Positions 26,645 to 34,419 of a stretch of DNA of 46,261 nucleotides are shown here, one piece after another. Position 1 is the stretch's first letter. Each line of letters starts with the position of its first letter. Origin of the DNA: an uncultured Lachnospiraceae bacterium (GTDB lineage Bacteria; Bacillota; Clostridia; Lachnospirales; Lachnospiraceae); NCBI GenBank assembly GCA_904395885.1, contig CAJFOF010000055.1:1-46261 (forward strand), read 5' to 3'. The notes under the pieces are model-generated. The model was given only the letters and a program-made list of their open reading frames with translations, was not told where the DNA came from and did not search any database. A program made the position numbers and the translations under genes.

Positions 26645-27181
26645 TTAGTAATTCTCTACTTTTCTTTCAAAGTATGCTCTCGGATGAGCGCAGCACGGGC
26701 AAACTTCCGGCGCTTCCTCTCCTTCGTGGACATAGCCGCAGTTACGGCACTTCCAGCCAAGAGGAGCATCGCCCTTGAAGGTTCCGTCCTTCTTCATGCT
26801 GTCCAGCAGTTTCAAATACCGCTTCTCATGGGCAGCCTCTACCTTTGCTACCAGCTCAAACTTAACTGCCAGTTCTTCAAATCCCTCTTCTCTGGCTTCT
26901 CTGGCCATACGCGCGTACATGTCTGTCCACTCGTAATTCTCACCCTCAGCGGCGTCTGCCAGATTTTCTTCCGGTGTACCGATCCCGTGGAATTCCTTGA
27001 ACCACATTTTGGCGTGTTCCTTTTCCTGATCAGCAGTCTCCAGATAAAGGGCAGCAAGCTGCTCATAGCCAGCCTTTTTTGCGGCTGAAGCATAGTAAGT
27101 ATATTTGTTGCGGGCCTGGGACTCTCCTGCAAATGCATCCTTTAAGTTCTGCTCTGTCTTCGTTCCTGCGTACTTAGACAT
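26645..27181 (-). CDS. rbr: Rubrerythrin (diiron domain followed by rubredoxin domain)
   Basis: This 178-residue protein has the classical rubrerythrin order. A ferritin-like diiron domain (about 1-140, with [15 protein letters not shown] [27 protein letters not shown] and EAAHEKRY) is followed by a rubredoxin domain with [20 protein letters not shown]. Rubrerythrin reduces hydrogen peroxide to water in anaerobes, using electrons from rubredoxin or NADH donors. It lies 29 bases downstream of the reverse rubrerythrin and both are preceded by the PerR-type operator. An AGGAGG ahead of the ATG supports the start. Confidence 0.96.
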   Translation of the reverse strand: MSKYAGTKTEQNLKDAFAGESQARNKYTYYASAAKKAGYEQLAALYLETADQEKEHAKMWFKEFHGIGTPEENLADAAEGENYEWTDMYARMAREAREEGFEELAVKFELVAKVEAAHEKRYLKLLDSMKKDGTFKGDAPLGWKCRNCGYVHEGEEAPEVCPCCAHPRAYFERKVENY

Positions 27182-27210
27182 TTGTATCCTCCTTTGTAAT
27201 TATGAGGCAA

Positions 27211-27753
27211 TTAACCAAAGTATCTCTTTAACAGTCCAGCAAATGCTCTGCCGTGTCGTGCCTCGTCTCTTGCCATTTCATGTACAGTGTCATGAATTGC
27301 ATCCAGATTAGCTGCTTTTGCTCTCTTAGCCAGGTCAGTCTTTCCTGCGGTAGCACCGTTCTCAGCAGCTACTCTCAGCTCCAGATTCTTCTTGGTGCTG
27401 TCAGTAACAACTTCACCTAAAAGCTCTGCAAATTTTGCAGCATGCTCTGCCTCTTCCCAGGCAGCCTTCTCATAGTAAAGGCCGATCTCCGGATATCCTT
27501 CTCTGTGGGCAACTCTCGCCATAGCCAGATACATACCAACCTCGCTGCATTCGCCCTCAAAATTTGCTCTTAAATCTTTAATAATATCTTCGCTAACACC
27601 CTGTGCTACGCCTACTACATGCTCAGATGCCCAAGTCATCTCATCTTCCTGCAGTTTGAATTTGCTGGCAGGAACCTTGCATACCGGGCAGAATTCCGGA
27701 GGATTCTCCCCCTCATAAACATATCCGCATACTGTACATACCCATTTCTTCAT
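27211..27753 (-). CDS. Reverse rubrerythrin (rubredoxin domain followed by diiron domain)
   Basis: The 180-residue protein has the inverse order. An N-terminal rubredoxin ([20 protein letters not shown], residues 6-25) precedes a ferritin-like diiron domain with [26 protein letters not shown] and [11 protein letters not shown]. Reverse rubrerythrins in clostridia act as the terminal peroxide and oxygen reductases of an NADH-dependent chain. First gene of a two-gene operon with rbr. AAAGGAG precedes the ATG. A perfect 7-1-7 palindrome lies about 57 bases upstream, overlapping the presumed promoter, so PerR repression relieved by peroxide is likely. Confidence 0.95.
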   Translation of the reverse strand: MKKWVCTVCGYVYEGENPPEFCPVCKVPASKFKLQEDEMTWASEHVVGVAQGVSEDIIKDLRANFEGECSEVGMYLAMARVAHREGYPEIGLYYEKAAWEEAEHAAKFAELLGEVVTDSTKKNLELRVAAENGATAGKTDLAKRAKAANLDAIHDTVHEMARDEARHGRAFAGLLKRYFG

Positions 27754-27809
27754 AGCTTTTTTCTCCTTTTCTTTATTGAAATAATTGTTAATAGCAGTTC
27801 TTTGTTTAA

Positions 27810-27824
27810 TAATAATAATTATTA
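27810..27824. promoter_or_regulatory. PerR-type operator of the rubrerythrin operon
   Basis: TAATAAT-A-ATTATTA is a perfect 7-1-7 palindrome, close to the Bacillus PerR box TTATAATnATTATAA. It lies between perR and the reverse rubrerythrin start. An additional TAA at 27807 extends the AT-rich repeat. Confidence 0.75.
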
Positions 27825-27837
27825 CTGTTTTAAGATA

Positions 27838-28266
27838 TCATATTCCACTCGCTTTGTCAACCTCTTTTGCAGAAATATTTTCCATTTCCAGGCAATCTTT
27901 GCACACACCGTAAAAGAGCATCGCATGGTTCTCCACATGTCCCGGATAATAGCGGCCAGCCAGTACATTCAACTCATTCATATGACTCATAGGCATATCG
28001 ATGACCCGACCGCAATGGCGACACAAAAAATGGTAATGAGGCGTTGTATCTCCATCAAAATGGTCCGGTCCGTTGTCACAGCGAAGTCTCCGGACTTCCC
28101 CTAATTCTACCAGCAGATTCAGGTTTCGGTACACGGTTCCCAGGCTAATATTTGGATATTCCTCCCGGATAGCTGCATAAATGGCATCAGCCGTCGGATG
28201 ATCGCTGCGCGCCATCAGGCAAGCTTTAATGGATTCTCTCTGCCTACTGAACTTTAATGTTTTCAT
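27838..28266 (-). CDS. perR: Fur-family peroxide regulator, PerR-like
   Basis: This 142-residue protein has the Fur fold. A winged helix domain contains HPTADAIYAAIREEYPNISLGTVYRNLNLL, and the dimer domain contains GPDHFDGDTTPHYHFLCRHCGRVID and a second CKDC pair. The two CxxC pairs hold structural zinc. The DHFDGDTTPHYHFLC region supplies His and Asp ligands of the metal-sensing site. The call of PerR over Fur or Zur rests on its adjacency to two rubrerythrins and on the operators. It has its own perfect-consensus promoter overlapped by a long palindrome, so it probably represses itself. Confidence 0.88.
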   Translation of the reverse strand: MKTLKFSRQRESIKACLMARSDHPTADAIYAAIREEYPNISLGTVYRNLNLLVELGEVRRLRCDNGPDHFDGDTTPHYHFLCRHCGRVIDMPMSHMNELNVLAGRYYPGHVENHAMLFYGVCKDCLEMENISAKEVDKASGI

Positions 28267-28281
28267 AGCAGCATCCTTTCC

Positions 28282-28308
28282 ATAAAATAGTAACAGTTAC
28301 TATTTTAT
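28282..28308. promoter_or_regulatory. Operator at the perR promoter (13-1-13 palindrome)
   Basis: ATAAAATAGTAAC (28282-28294), a central A and GTTACTATTTTAT (28296-28308) form a perfect palindrome. Its upper end overlaps the -10 box and it covers the expected transcription start, a position suited to autorepression. The core TAGTAACaGTTACTA is a 7-1-7 arrangement like Fur-family boxes but differs from the rubrerythrin operator. Confidence 0.8.
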
Positions 28309-28335
28309 TATAATGAAAAGGCCGCCTTCTGTCAA
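28307..28335 (-). promoter_or_regulatory. Perfect-consensus sigma-A promoter for perR
   Basis: TTGACA (28335-28330) and TATAAT (28312-28307) are separated by 17 bases on the minus strand. All twelve box positions match consensus, consistent with a promoter kept in check by a repressor. Confidence 0.88.
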
Positions 28336-28349
28336 CTATCAATCTATTT

Positions 28350-29249
28350 TTATTTCACTGTATTCTTTATCGTTCCTACGCCCTCTACCCGGCATTCCAC
28401 TACATCTCCGGACTTTAAAAACTTAGGAGGATCAAATCCCATACCAACACCTGCCGGGGTTCCTGTGGAAATAATCGTTCCTGCCTGCAAAGTCATTCCC
28501 CTGGAAAGCTCGCTGACAATGTGGTCAATGTCAAAAATCAGCAATTCTGTATTACTGTCCTGCCGCAGCTCCCCATTTACCCATGACTGAATCTGCAGTT
28601 TAGGCGGATAGGGCAGCGAATCCACCGTAGCAATGCATGGACCCATGGGCAGAAAACCATCCAGGCTTTTTCCAAAATACCACTGTTTATGGCGGTTCTG
28701 AATATTCCTGGCGCTTACATCATTGATCACGGTATAACCGAATATATAGTCTTTTACCTGTTCCGGCGGGACATCTTTTGCCTCTTTGCGGATAATAACT
28801 GCCAGCTCTGCCTCGTAGTCCAGACTGTCCACAATGTCAAAATGTCCAGGAATCGGGTCGCCGTCTGCACTGGCCATATTGACACGCTTGGAAAAATATA
28901 CGGCATATTGGCGTTTTCCGTCAAACTCTTCCTTTTTAAAGCGGGCTGACTCTTCAGCATGGGCCATATAATTGATCCCCAGGCAGATGATATCCTGCTT
29001 TGGTTTTGGAATAGGCGCCAGAAGGCGTATCTCCCCCAGGGGCGCTGCCCCCTGGATTCCATATGGCTCCTTTCTGCTGGTATACTCCAAAAGCTGAAGC
29101 TCTGATTCTCCTATCTCTTCTATCAATTTTTCCATCTCATCATAGTCTACGCCAATACTCTTGACTGGATAGACCCAGCTCTCATCCTGGTTCAGAACCC
29201 CTATCCTTGATCTTCTCTCCCGTTCCAGTTGATATGTAACCAGTTTCAT
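28350..29249 (-). CDS. Fumarylacetoacetate hydrolase (FAH) family protein
   Basis: This 299-residue protein is of the FAH/2-keto-4-pentenoate hydratase superfamily, which cleaves or hydrates C-C bonds of diketo acids and decarboxylates oxaloacetate-like substrates. Conserved parts are ICLGINYMAHAEE, the metal ligands in DSLDYEAELAVII (two Glu and a later Asp), GYTVINDVSARNIQ, KSLDGFLPMGP and GTIISTGTPAGVGMG. The ATG at 29249 is chosen over an upstream one because AAGGAG lies ahead and homology begins with MKLVTYQ. The substrate cannot be assigned. A strong promoter lies 280 bases upstream, leaving an unusually long leader. Confidence 0.92.
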   Translation of the reverse strand: MKLVTYQLERERRSRIGVLNQDESWVYPVKSIGVDYDEMEKLIEEIGESELQLLEYTSRKEPYGIQGAAPLGEIRLLAPIPKPKQDIICLGINYMAHAEESARFKKEEFDGKRQYAVYFSKRVNMASADGDPIPGHFDIVDSLDYEAELAVIIRKEAKDVPPEQVKDYIFGYTVINDVSARNIQNRHKQWYFGKSLDGFLPMGPCIATVDSLPYPPKLQIQSWVNGELRQDSNTELLIFDIDHIVSELSRGMTLQAGTIISTGTPAGVGMGFDPPKFLKSGDVVECRVEGVGTIKNTVK

Positions 29250-29520
29250 TTTCTTTCTCCTTATCTCAAGCATGGATTCTTCGCCTGCGGTGTGCCCGAC
29301 AGTCTGCGCTCGCGGTTTTTCTGCGCGTCAATCCCCGCAGCAGAGTGCTTCGACCACACCCCGGGATCAAAATGCCCCTTGATATGATCAAATGCCCCGC
29401 AGCAAGCTGACGGGGCATAAAAATTGAAAGCACAGCAAACCGCGGGGCGTTCGTTCTCGTCATCAACTGAGAATAAACGGATCCGTTTAGCCACCTCGCT
29501 TTTTTAATCCTTTTCTCTTG
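29250..29520 (-). other. Long 5' leader of the FAH gene, GC-rich and hairpin-forming; includes a doubtful 77-codon frame
   Basis: Between the promoter and the FAH start lie about 270 bases. They contain the palindrome AAACGGATCCGTTT and the hairpin ATGCCCCG/CGGGGCAT (about 29392-29420). Two further GCGGGG and GGGGCATTT segments are also present. A minus-strand frame (29494-29261, GTG start) stays open for 77 codons and starts (M)AKRIRLFSVDDENERPAV, but has no proper ribosome site and an unconvincing composition. I see no known riboswitch. It may be a leader RNA or a repeated intergenic element. Confidence 0.4.
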
Positions 29521-29526
29521 TCTCCC

Positions 29527-29556
29527 ATGCTATCATAAAACATCAAGAAATGTCAA
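29527..29556 (-). promoter_or_regulatory. Sigma-A promoter upstream of the FAH leader
   Basis: A perfect TTGACA (29556-29551) and TAGCAT (29532-29527) are separated by 18 bases on the minus strand. It follows the ATPase gene stop by about 48 bases and would start a long-leader FAH transcript. Confidence 0.6.
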
Positions 29557-29603
29557 TAGTTTTCAGGCAATTATGGTCTTGAAGGCGATTTTTTATGGAT
29601 TTT

Positions 29604-32246
29604 TCAGATCGATCGAAAACTCTCCCTCGCCAGCTTCCACGCCTGTATGATCAATGTCGGAACCACTGCACAGATCCCGATTGCTGCCACCTGCATCACC
29701 GATAGGTCTGATGCCGCAAATAGCCGCTGCAACCATGGCACAAAGAGCACAGCGGCAAGCAGGACCACTCCTGCCTCAAAGGCCATAATGCTGTACAGAT
29801 TGCTGAACAATCCCAGGTGAAGAATCGAGTGGTGGCTGCGGCAGTTAAAGCCGTGGAAAAGCCTGGCGAGAGTCAGCGTTGTAAATGCCATTGTGCTGGC
29901 GACAGCAGGGTTTCCGGCCGTCCGGCCGTACAATCCCGACAAACCAATATAGTAGGCTGCCATAGTCCCCACCGCGATGAGTCCCCCCTGAATCAGGATA
30001 TCCTTCATAAACGTTTTTGTCAGGATCCCTTTGGACGGATCCCTGGGTTTCTGTCTCAGCAGCCCCTCTTCCGCCGGCTCCATGCCGATGGCCAGGGCGG
30101 GCAGCGAGTCTGTCACCAGGTTAATAAACAAAAGATGGACCGGTGCAAAAGGCATTGGAAGCGCCAGAAGCGATGTATAAAGGACACAGAAAATCCCTGC
30201 CATGTTGCCGGAAAGCAGAAAATCAATAGCATTCTGGATATTCCGGTATACATTACGCCCGTTTTCCACCGCGGCAATGATAGTGGCAAAATTGTCATCC
30301 GCCAATATCATAGATGCTGCATCCCGGGATACCTCCGTCCCGCTCACTCCCATGGCCACACCAATATCAGCCTTTTTTAAAGCCGGGGCATCATTGACTC
30401 CATCCCCGGTCATCGCCACAATCCTCCCTCTTCTCTGCCAGGCCTTTACAATCCGAATCTTATGCTCCGGTGAAACTCTGGCATAGACAGCAATATCCGG
30501 CAGTCTCCGCTCCAGCTCCTCCTCTTCCATTCCGTCCAGCTCCCTTCCGGTCATAACCGTTTCCCAGGGCTGAATCAGATGAATTTTCTCCGCAATAGAC
30601 AGGGCTGTCACAGGATGATCCCCTGTGATCATAACGGGTTTTATCCCCGCCTCCATAGCCTTTTTGACAGCCGCTGCTGATTCTGGTCTGGGCGGATCCA
30701 TAAATGCTGCCAGCCCGACAAAAATAAGACCTGCGCCACCGCTTTTTTCTGTGCTGAAAGGTTGATTCCGTCCTGTACAGGCGAAGGCTAAAACCCGATA
30801 TCCGGCCCGTCCCCAACTTTCATTCTGTCGTAATATCTGTTTTTTTCTCAATGCAGTCATTTCGCAAAGCCCTTGAGCACAGGAAAACCGGCTGCATCTG
30901 TTCAGCAGCACATCGACTGCACCTTTCACGATCCAAAACCGTTCTCCCTGGCAATTTTCACATTCTACACTCATCTGTTTAGCAGCAGATTGAAACGGCT
31001 GTTCCTTTAGCCGTTTCCATTGACTTCGGATCTTTTTTATATCTACTCCGGCTTCAGAGGCCATTCTCAGCAACGCGGTTTCTACGGGATCTCCCGATTC
31101 TTCTTCCCCTGATTCCGCATTATTGGCCAGGACAGCGGCCTCAATCAGCGAAACAGCTTCATCTCGTTTCTGAAACGAATATTTCTTTCCTTTTTCTTCA
31201 AAATCCCTGAACCTTTCTCCATCATATACCGCCTGAACCGTCATTCTATTCTGGGTCAATGTCCCTGTTTTATCTGTACATATGACAGATACACATCCCA
31301 GGCTCTCTACTGCCTTCAGGTCTTTTATAATCGCATTCTGTTTTGCCATCCTCTGAGTCCCCATTGCCTGCACAATTGTCACGATGGTCCCCAATGCCTC
31401 CGGAATAGCCGCCACCGCCAGGGCAACAGCAAACATCAAAGCATCCAAAATTCGGCTCCCCCGATAAAGACTCAAAAAGAATACACCAATTGAGATTGCC
31501 ATAATCGCGGCTGCCAATCTGCCGCTGAAACGGTCCAAACTGATTTGAAGAGGGGTCTTCTGCTCTTTTGTGCTGTTCATCAGCTCTGCAATTCTGCCCA
31601 TTTCTGTATTCATCCCTGTAGCCGTAACCGCAGCGATGCCTCTCCCCCCTGTCACCAGGCCTCCGGAAAACACCATATTGGTTCTGTCAGCCAGAGGCAT
31701 CTCCTTCTTCATCTGCTTTCTGGTTTTTTCTACACTGTCTGCTTCTCCTGTCAGAGAACTTTCATTTATCCTCAAACTATTTGTTTCCAGAAGTCTTCCA
31801 TCTGCAGCCACCAGGTCTCCGCTCTCCAGAACCAGCAGATCGCCTGGAACAATCTGAGCTGCCGCTATTTTTTTCTTTTTTCCGTTTCTTATTACAGTAG
31901 CAGCGGGTGCAGAAAGGGCCTTCAGGCTTTCAAGAGATTTCTGCGCCTTTTGGTGCTGGACTGTGCCAAGTACAGCATTCAGCAATAAAACGGCAAAGAT
32001 CACGATCGTGCTCTCGCTGTTTCCCGATACCATGGAAATAAGAGCCGCGCCGACCAGGATCTGCACCAAAAGATCCTGAAACTGTTCTAAAAATACCCGA
32101 AACCACGTTTTTTTCCGGCTCTCCCGCAGCACATTCATTCCATACTGATCGACTCGCCGGATCGCTTCTTCCTCTGTCAGTCCTCTTCTGTCCGAATTCA
32201 GTCTGGACAGCACCTCCTCTTCTGGTAAACGATACCAGTCCTCCAT
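29604..32246 (-). CDS. P-type cation ATPase, calcium-transporter (P2A) type
   Basis: The 880-residue pump has the P2 layout. An N-terminal cation ATPase domain is followed by TGEA of the actuator domain (166-169) and ICTDKTGTLTQNRM with phosphorylated Asp325. KGAVDVL lies in the nucleotide domain, with MITGDHPVTA and TGDGVNDAPALKKADIG in the P domain. Membrane-ligand motifs are PEALG (282-286) and NLVTDSLPALAIGMEP, a Ca2+-pump-like set. The usual PE(G/A)LP proline is Gly286. The ATG at 32246 is preceded by AAAGGAG and is preferred over 32291. Export of Ca2+ is the likely role, though Mn2+ or Na+ cannot be excluded. It is divergent from luxS. Confidence 0.93.
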   Translation of the reverse strand: MEDWYRLPEEEVLSRLNSDRRGLTEEEAIRRVDQYGMNVLRESRKKTWFRVFLEQFQDLLVQILVGAALISMVSGNSESTIVIFAVLLLNAVLGTVQHQKAQKSLESLKALSAPAATVIRNGKKKKIAAAQIVPGDLLVLESGDLVAADGRLLETNSLRINESSLTGEADSVEKTRKQMKKEMPLADRTNMVFSGGLVTGGRGIAAVTATGMNTEMGRIAELMNSTKEQKTPLQISLDRFSGRLAAAIMAISIGVFFLSLYRGSRILDALMFAVALAVAAIPEALGTIVTIVQAMGTQRMAKQNAIIKDLKAVESLGCVSVICTDKTGTLTQNRMTVQAVYDGERFRDFEEKGKKYSFQKRDEAVSLIEAAVLANNAESGEEESGDPVETALLRMASEAGVDIKKIRSQWKRLKEQPFQSAAKQMSVECENCQGERFWIVKGAVDVLLNRCSRFSCAQGLCEMTALRKKQILRQNESWGRAGYRVLAFACTGRNQPFSTEKSGGAGLIFVGLAAFMDPPRPESAAAVKKAMEAGIKPVMITGDHPVTALSIAEKIHLIQPWETVMTGRELDGMEEEELERRLPDIAVYARVSPEHKIRIVKAWQRRGRIVAMTGDGVNDAPALKKADIGVAMGVSGTEVSRDAASMILADDNFATIIAAVENGRNVYRNIQNAIDFLLSGNMAGIFCVLYTSLLALPMPFAPVHLLFINLVTDSLPALAIGMEPAEEGLLRQKPRDPSKGILTKTFMKDILIQGGLIAVGTMAAYYIGLSGLYGRTAGNPAVASTMAFTTLTLARLFHGFNCRSHHSILHLGLFSNLYSIMAFEAGVVLLAAVLFVPWLQRLFAASDLSVMQVAAIGICAVVPTLIIQAWKLARESFRSI

Positions 32247-32299
32247 ATCCGACGCTCCTTTCTTCCTAAAAATGTATGGGCAATCGGCCATCTTTATGC

Positions 32300-32305
32300 T
32301 ATGAT
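32300..32305 (+). promoter_or_regulatory. Probable -10 box of luxS
   Basis: TATGAT at 32300-32305 has a weak TGGGCA -35 about 18 bases upstream. The start would fall inside dispersed motif copy 3, so any protein bound there would affect luxS initiation. Confidence 0.4.
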
Positions 32306-32327
32306 AGCGTCAGTGCATAGGGACAAT
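32305..32327 (+). repeat. Dispersed motif copy 3 at the luxS promoter
   Basis: It reads TAGCGTCAGTGCATAGGGAC followed by AAT. It matches copy 4 except for a TGCAT/TGTACA difference and one missing base. It lies 39 bases before the luxS ATG and about 60 bases from the divergent ATPase gene start. Confidence 0.7.
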
Positions 32328-32365
32328 TCCCCAGGCAAACTGAAAAATAGAAAGGAGCTGCTTCA

Positions 32366-32845
32366 ATGGAAAAAATAGCCAGTTTTACTGTCAATCATCT
32401 GACCCTGTTGCCAGGTGTATACGTTTCCCGAAAAGATCAGGTAGGCGCTGAAACCATTACGACTTTTGACATCCGAATGACCCGCCCCAACTTTGAGCCG
32501 GTAATGAATACAGCGGAAGTCCATACAATTGAACATTTAGGAGCCACGTTTCTCCGGAATCACCCTGTATTTGGGAAAAAAATTATCTACTTTGGCCCTA
32601 TGGGATGCCGGACCGGATTTTATCTGGTAATGGCCGGTGATTTGAAATCTGAAGATATTCTTCCGCTTTTGAAGGAACTGTTTATCTTTATGCGGGATTT
32701 TCGCGGCGAAGTGCCCGGAGCTGCGGCAAAAGACTGCGGCAACTATTTAGACATGAATCTGCCGATGGCAAATTACCTGGCAGACCGTTTTTACCGGGAA
32801 GTGCTGGAAAACATTACATCGGAACGGCTAGTCTATCCGGAGTAA
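32366..32845 (+). CDS. luxS: S-ribosylhomocysteine lyase
   Basis: The 159-residue enzyme cleaves S-ribosylhomocysteine to homocysteine and the autoinducer-2 precursor as part of the activated methyl cycle. The metal-binding HTIEH is at 53-57 and the third ligand Cys is at 124 in AAKDCGNY. RMTRPNFEP and GPMGCRTGFYLV are typical. AAAGGAG lies before the ATG. It is the only plus-strand housekeeping gene in this half and converges with the AAA+ gene of the chaperone operon. Confidence 0.97.
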   Translation: MEKIASFTVNHLTLLPGVYVSRKDQVGAETITTFDIRMTRPNFEPVMNTAEVHTIEHLGATFLRNHPVFGKKIIYFGPMGCRTGFYLVMAGDLKSEDILPLLKELFIFMRDFRGEVPGAAAKDCGNYLDMNLPMANYLADRFYREVLENITSERLVYPE

Positions 32846-32872
32846 ACGGCTGACGTCTTTCTGAGCGCAAAA

Positions 32873-32949
32873 TGGGGCCGCAAAATCCAGTTTATATGCC
32901 ATACAGTTCTCTGCAATGGGCAAACTGATCCTGCGACCCCTTTCTTTAA
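32873..32949. terminator. Long hairpin terminator between luxS and the AAA+ gene
   Basis: GGGGCCGCAAAATCCAGTTT (32873-32892) pairs imperfectly with AAACTGATCCTGCGACCCC (32923-32941), and TTTCTTTAAT follows on the plus strand. It should stop luxS transcripts and may also act on the convergent operon. The end overlaps the AAA+ stop codon. Confidence 0.65.
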
Positions 32950-34403
32950 TCGGCTATATCCTCTTTTTTAATGGTTTTAAATTCTATCTCGGACGGATTT
33001 GGAAGCGTCAAAATTCTGGTGGCCTGGTTCATGACAACCCGGTCAAAGAAGTTTCTTACCCCCCGTGCGTTTCCGAAAGTCGGATCCGTCTGATTTTTTT
33101 CAAAATACCTGCGGGCGGCCTCCTCCGCTTCCGATGATAAAATAAATTCCGTTTTTATACACTGTCGTTTAAGAATTTCCAACATTTCCTCGGAAGAATA
33201 GTCCGAAAAGTTGATATACTTATTAAATCTTGACCTGAGACCTGGATTCATACTAATAAATTTTTTCATCTCATCTACATAGCCGGCAACAATTACAACC
33301 AGGTCATCCCGATAGTCTTCCATACCTTTTACCAGAGTATCGATCGCTTCCCTTCCATAATCGTTGCTGCCATCTTCAGAGGACAGTGAGTATGCTTCAT
33401 CGATAAACAGAACCCCTCCTTTTGCCTTTTTTATGACCTGAGCCGTTTTTAATGCCGTCTGGCCCATATAGCCGGCAACCAATCCTGCTCTGTCTGTCTC
33501 TACCAACTGTCCCTTGGATACGACACCCAAACTTTTAAAAATTTTAGCCATAATGCGGGCAACCGTAGTTTTTCCAGTTCCAGGGTGCCCTGTAAATACC
33601 ATATGATTAGAGGTCTGCAGCAGCGGCAGGCCCTTCTCCCTCCGCATATTGTTGATCCTAAGAAGGTTAATGCAGGACATAACCTCGCTCTTTACCTCAG
33701 AAAGCCCTACTAAAGCCTCCAGTTCTTTTAGGGCGCTTTCCATCTCATCCCCTTCTGTGTAAATGCCGGACTGAGCAGAAAGTTTTTTTGACAGTTCTTT
33801 TTTCTGTTTTTCCTCCCCATCCTTCTTTTTTATTTCTGAGCTTTCAGATGTCTCCTCTCTTTCCGGAACCATCTTTTTCTCGCCTCTGTCAATTTTATTC
33901 AGTATCTCAAGAGCTGTATTGGCTTCACTCTCTGAAAATGCCCCATCGACAGCGATAAAGGCCTGGAAGATAATCTCCATATTGCTTCTGACCATCTGAG
34001 GCGCGTCATCAAAGTCCTGGCTGAGCACCTCCAAAAACATTGGCGTCTTCTCAAAATCATAAAACTGCGACCCGTCTGTCTGAAATCGTTCCGCTGTCAT
34101 CTGTCGGATAAAGCGCCTGTAGCCTCTGTTTCTGGAGCAGACCTCGTCAAATTCATCCGGGAGGGACGTCAGAAAATACAGTTCTTCTTCCGACAGCACG
34201 CCGTCCGATGCACCGATCTTTAATAAGCATCCCTGGAGATATTGATCTAAAGAACATATCATGTCCGTAACGCTGGGACTGTCTGCAAAAGGGTCAGCTA
34301 TGCCCTCGCTGTACACATCTTCGATCTGCTTTGTAATCTTTAAATACGCCTGGTAAGCCTCATCAAAAAGTTTTTTCTTTTTATTGTCCAGCAGCGTCTG
34401 CAT
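32946..34403 (-). CDS. AAA+ ATPase of the SpoVK/CbbX type with TerB-like N-terminal repeats
   Basis: The 485-residue protein ends in an AAA+ module. Walker A is GHPGTGKTT (272-280), Walker B is GGVLFIDEAYSL (329-340), there is a RAGLVAGYMGQTA pore-loop segment, and the arginine-finger region is NPGLRSRFNKYINF. This is the CbbX/SpoVK class, whose members remodel protein complexes such as Rubisco. Two segments in the N-terminal half (GASDGVLSEEELYFL, 64-78; AVDGAFSESEANTALEIL, 151-168) resemble TerB-type metal/adaptor domains. A charged linker (170-215) follows. It is last in a five-gene operon, 16 bases after the Hsp70 gene. AAAGGAGG is present before the ATG. A substrate-unfolding partner role with the Hsp70 is inferred. 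Confidence 0.87.
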   Translation of the reverse strand: MQTLLDNKKKKLFDEAYQAYLKITKQIEDVYSEGIADPFADSPSVTDMICSLDQYLQGCLLKIGASDGVLSEEELYFLTSLPDEFDEVCSRNRGYRRFIRQMTAERFQTDGSQFYDFEKTPMFLEVLSQDFDDAPQMVRSNMEIIFQAFIAVDGAFSESEANTALEILNKIDRGEKKMVPEREETSESSEIKKKDGEEKQKKELSKKLSAQSGIYTEGDEMESALKELEALVGLSEVKSEVMSCINLLRINNMRREKGLPLLQTSNHMVFTGHPGTGKTTVARIMAKIFKSLGVVSKGQLVETDRAGLVAGYMGQTALKTAQVIKKAKGGVLFIDEAYSLSSEDGSNDYGREAIDTLVKGMEDYRDDLVVIVAGYVDEMKKFISMNPGLRSRFNKYINFSDYSSEEMLEILKRQCIKTEFILSSEAEEAARRYFEKNQTDPTFGNARGVRNFFDRVVMNQATRILTLPNPSEIEFKTIKKEDIAD

Positions 34404-34419
34404 CTGCCAAATGCCTCCT

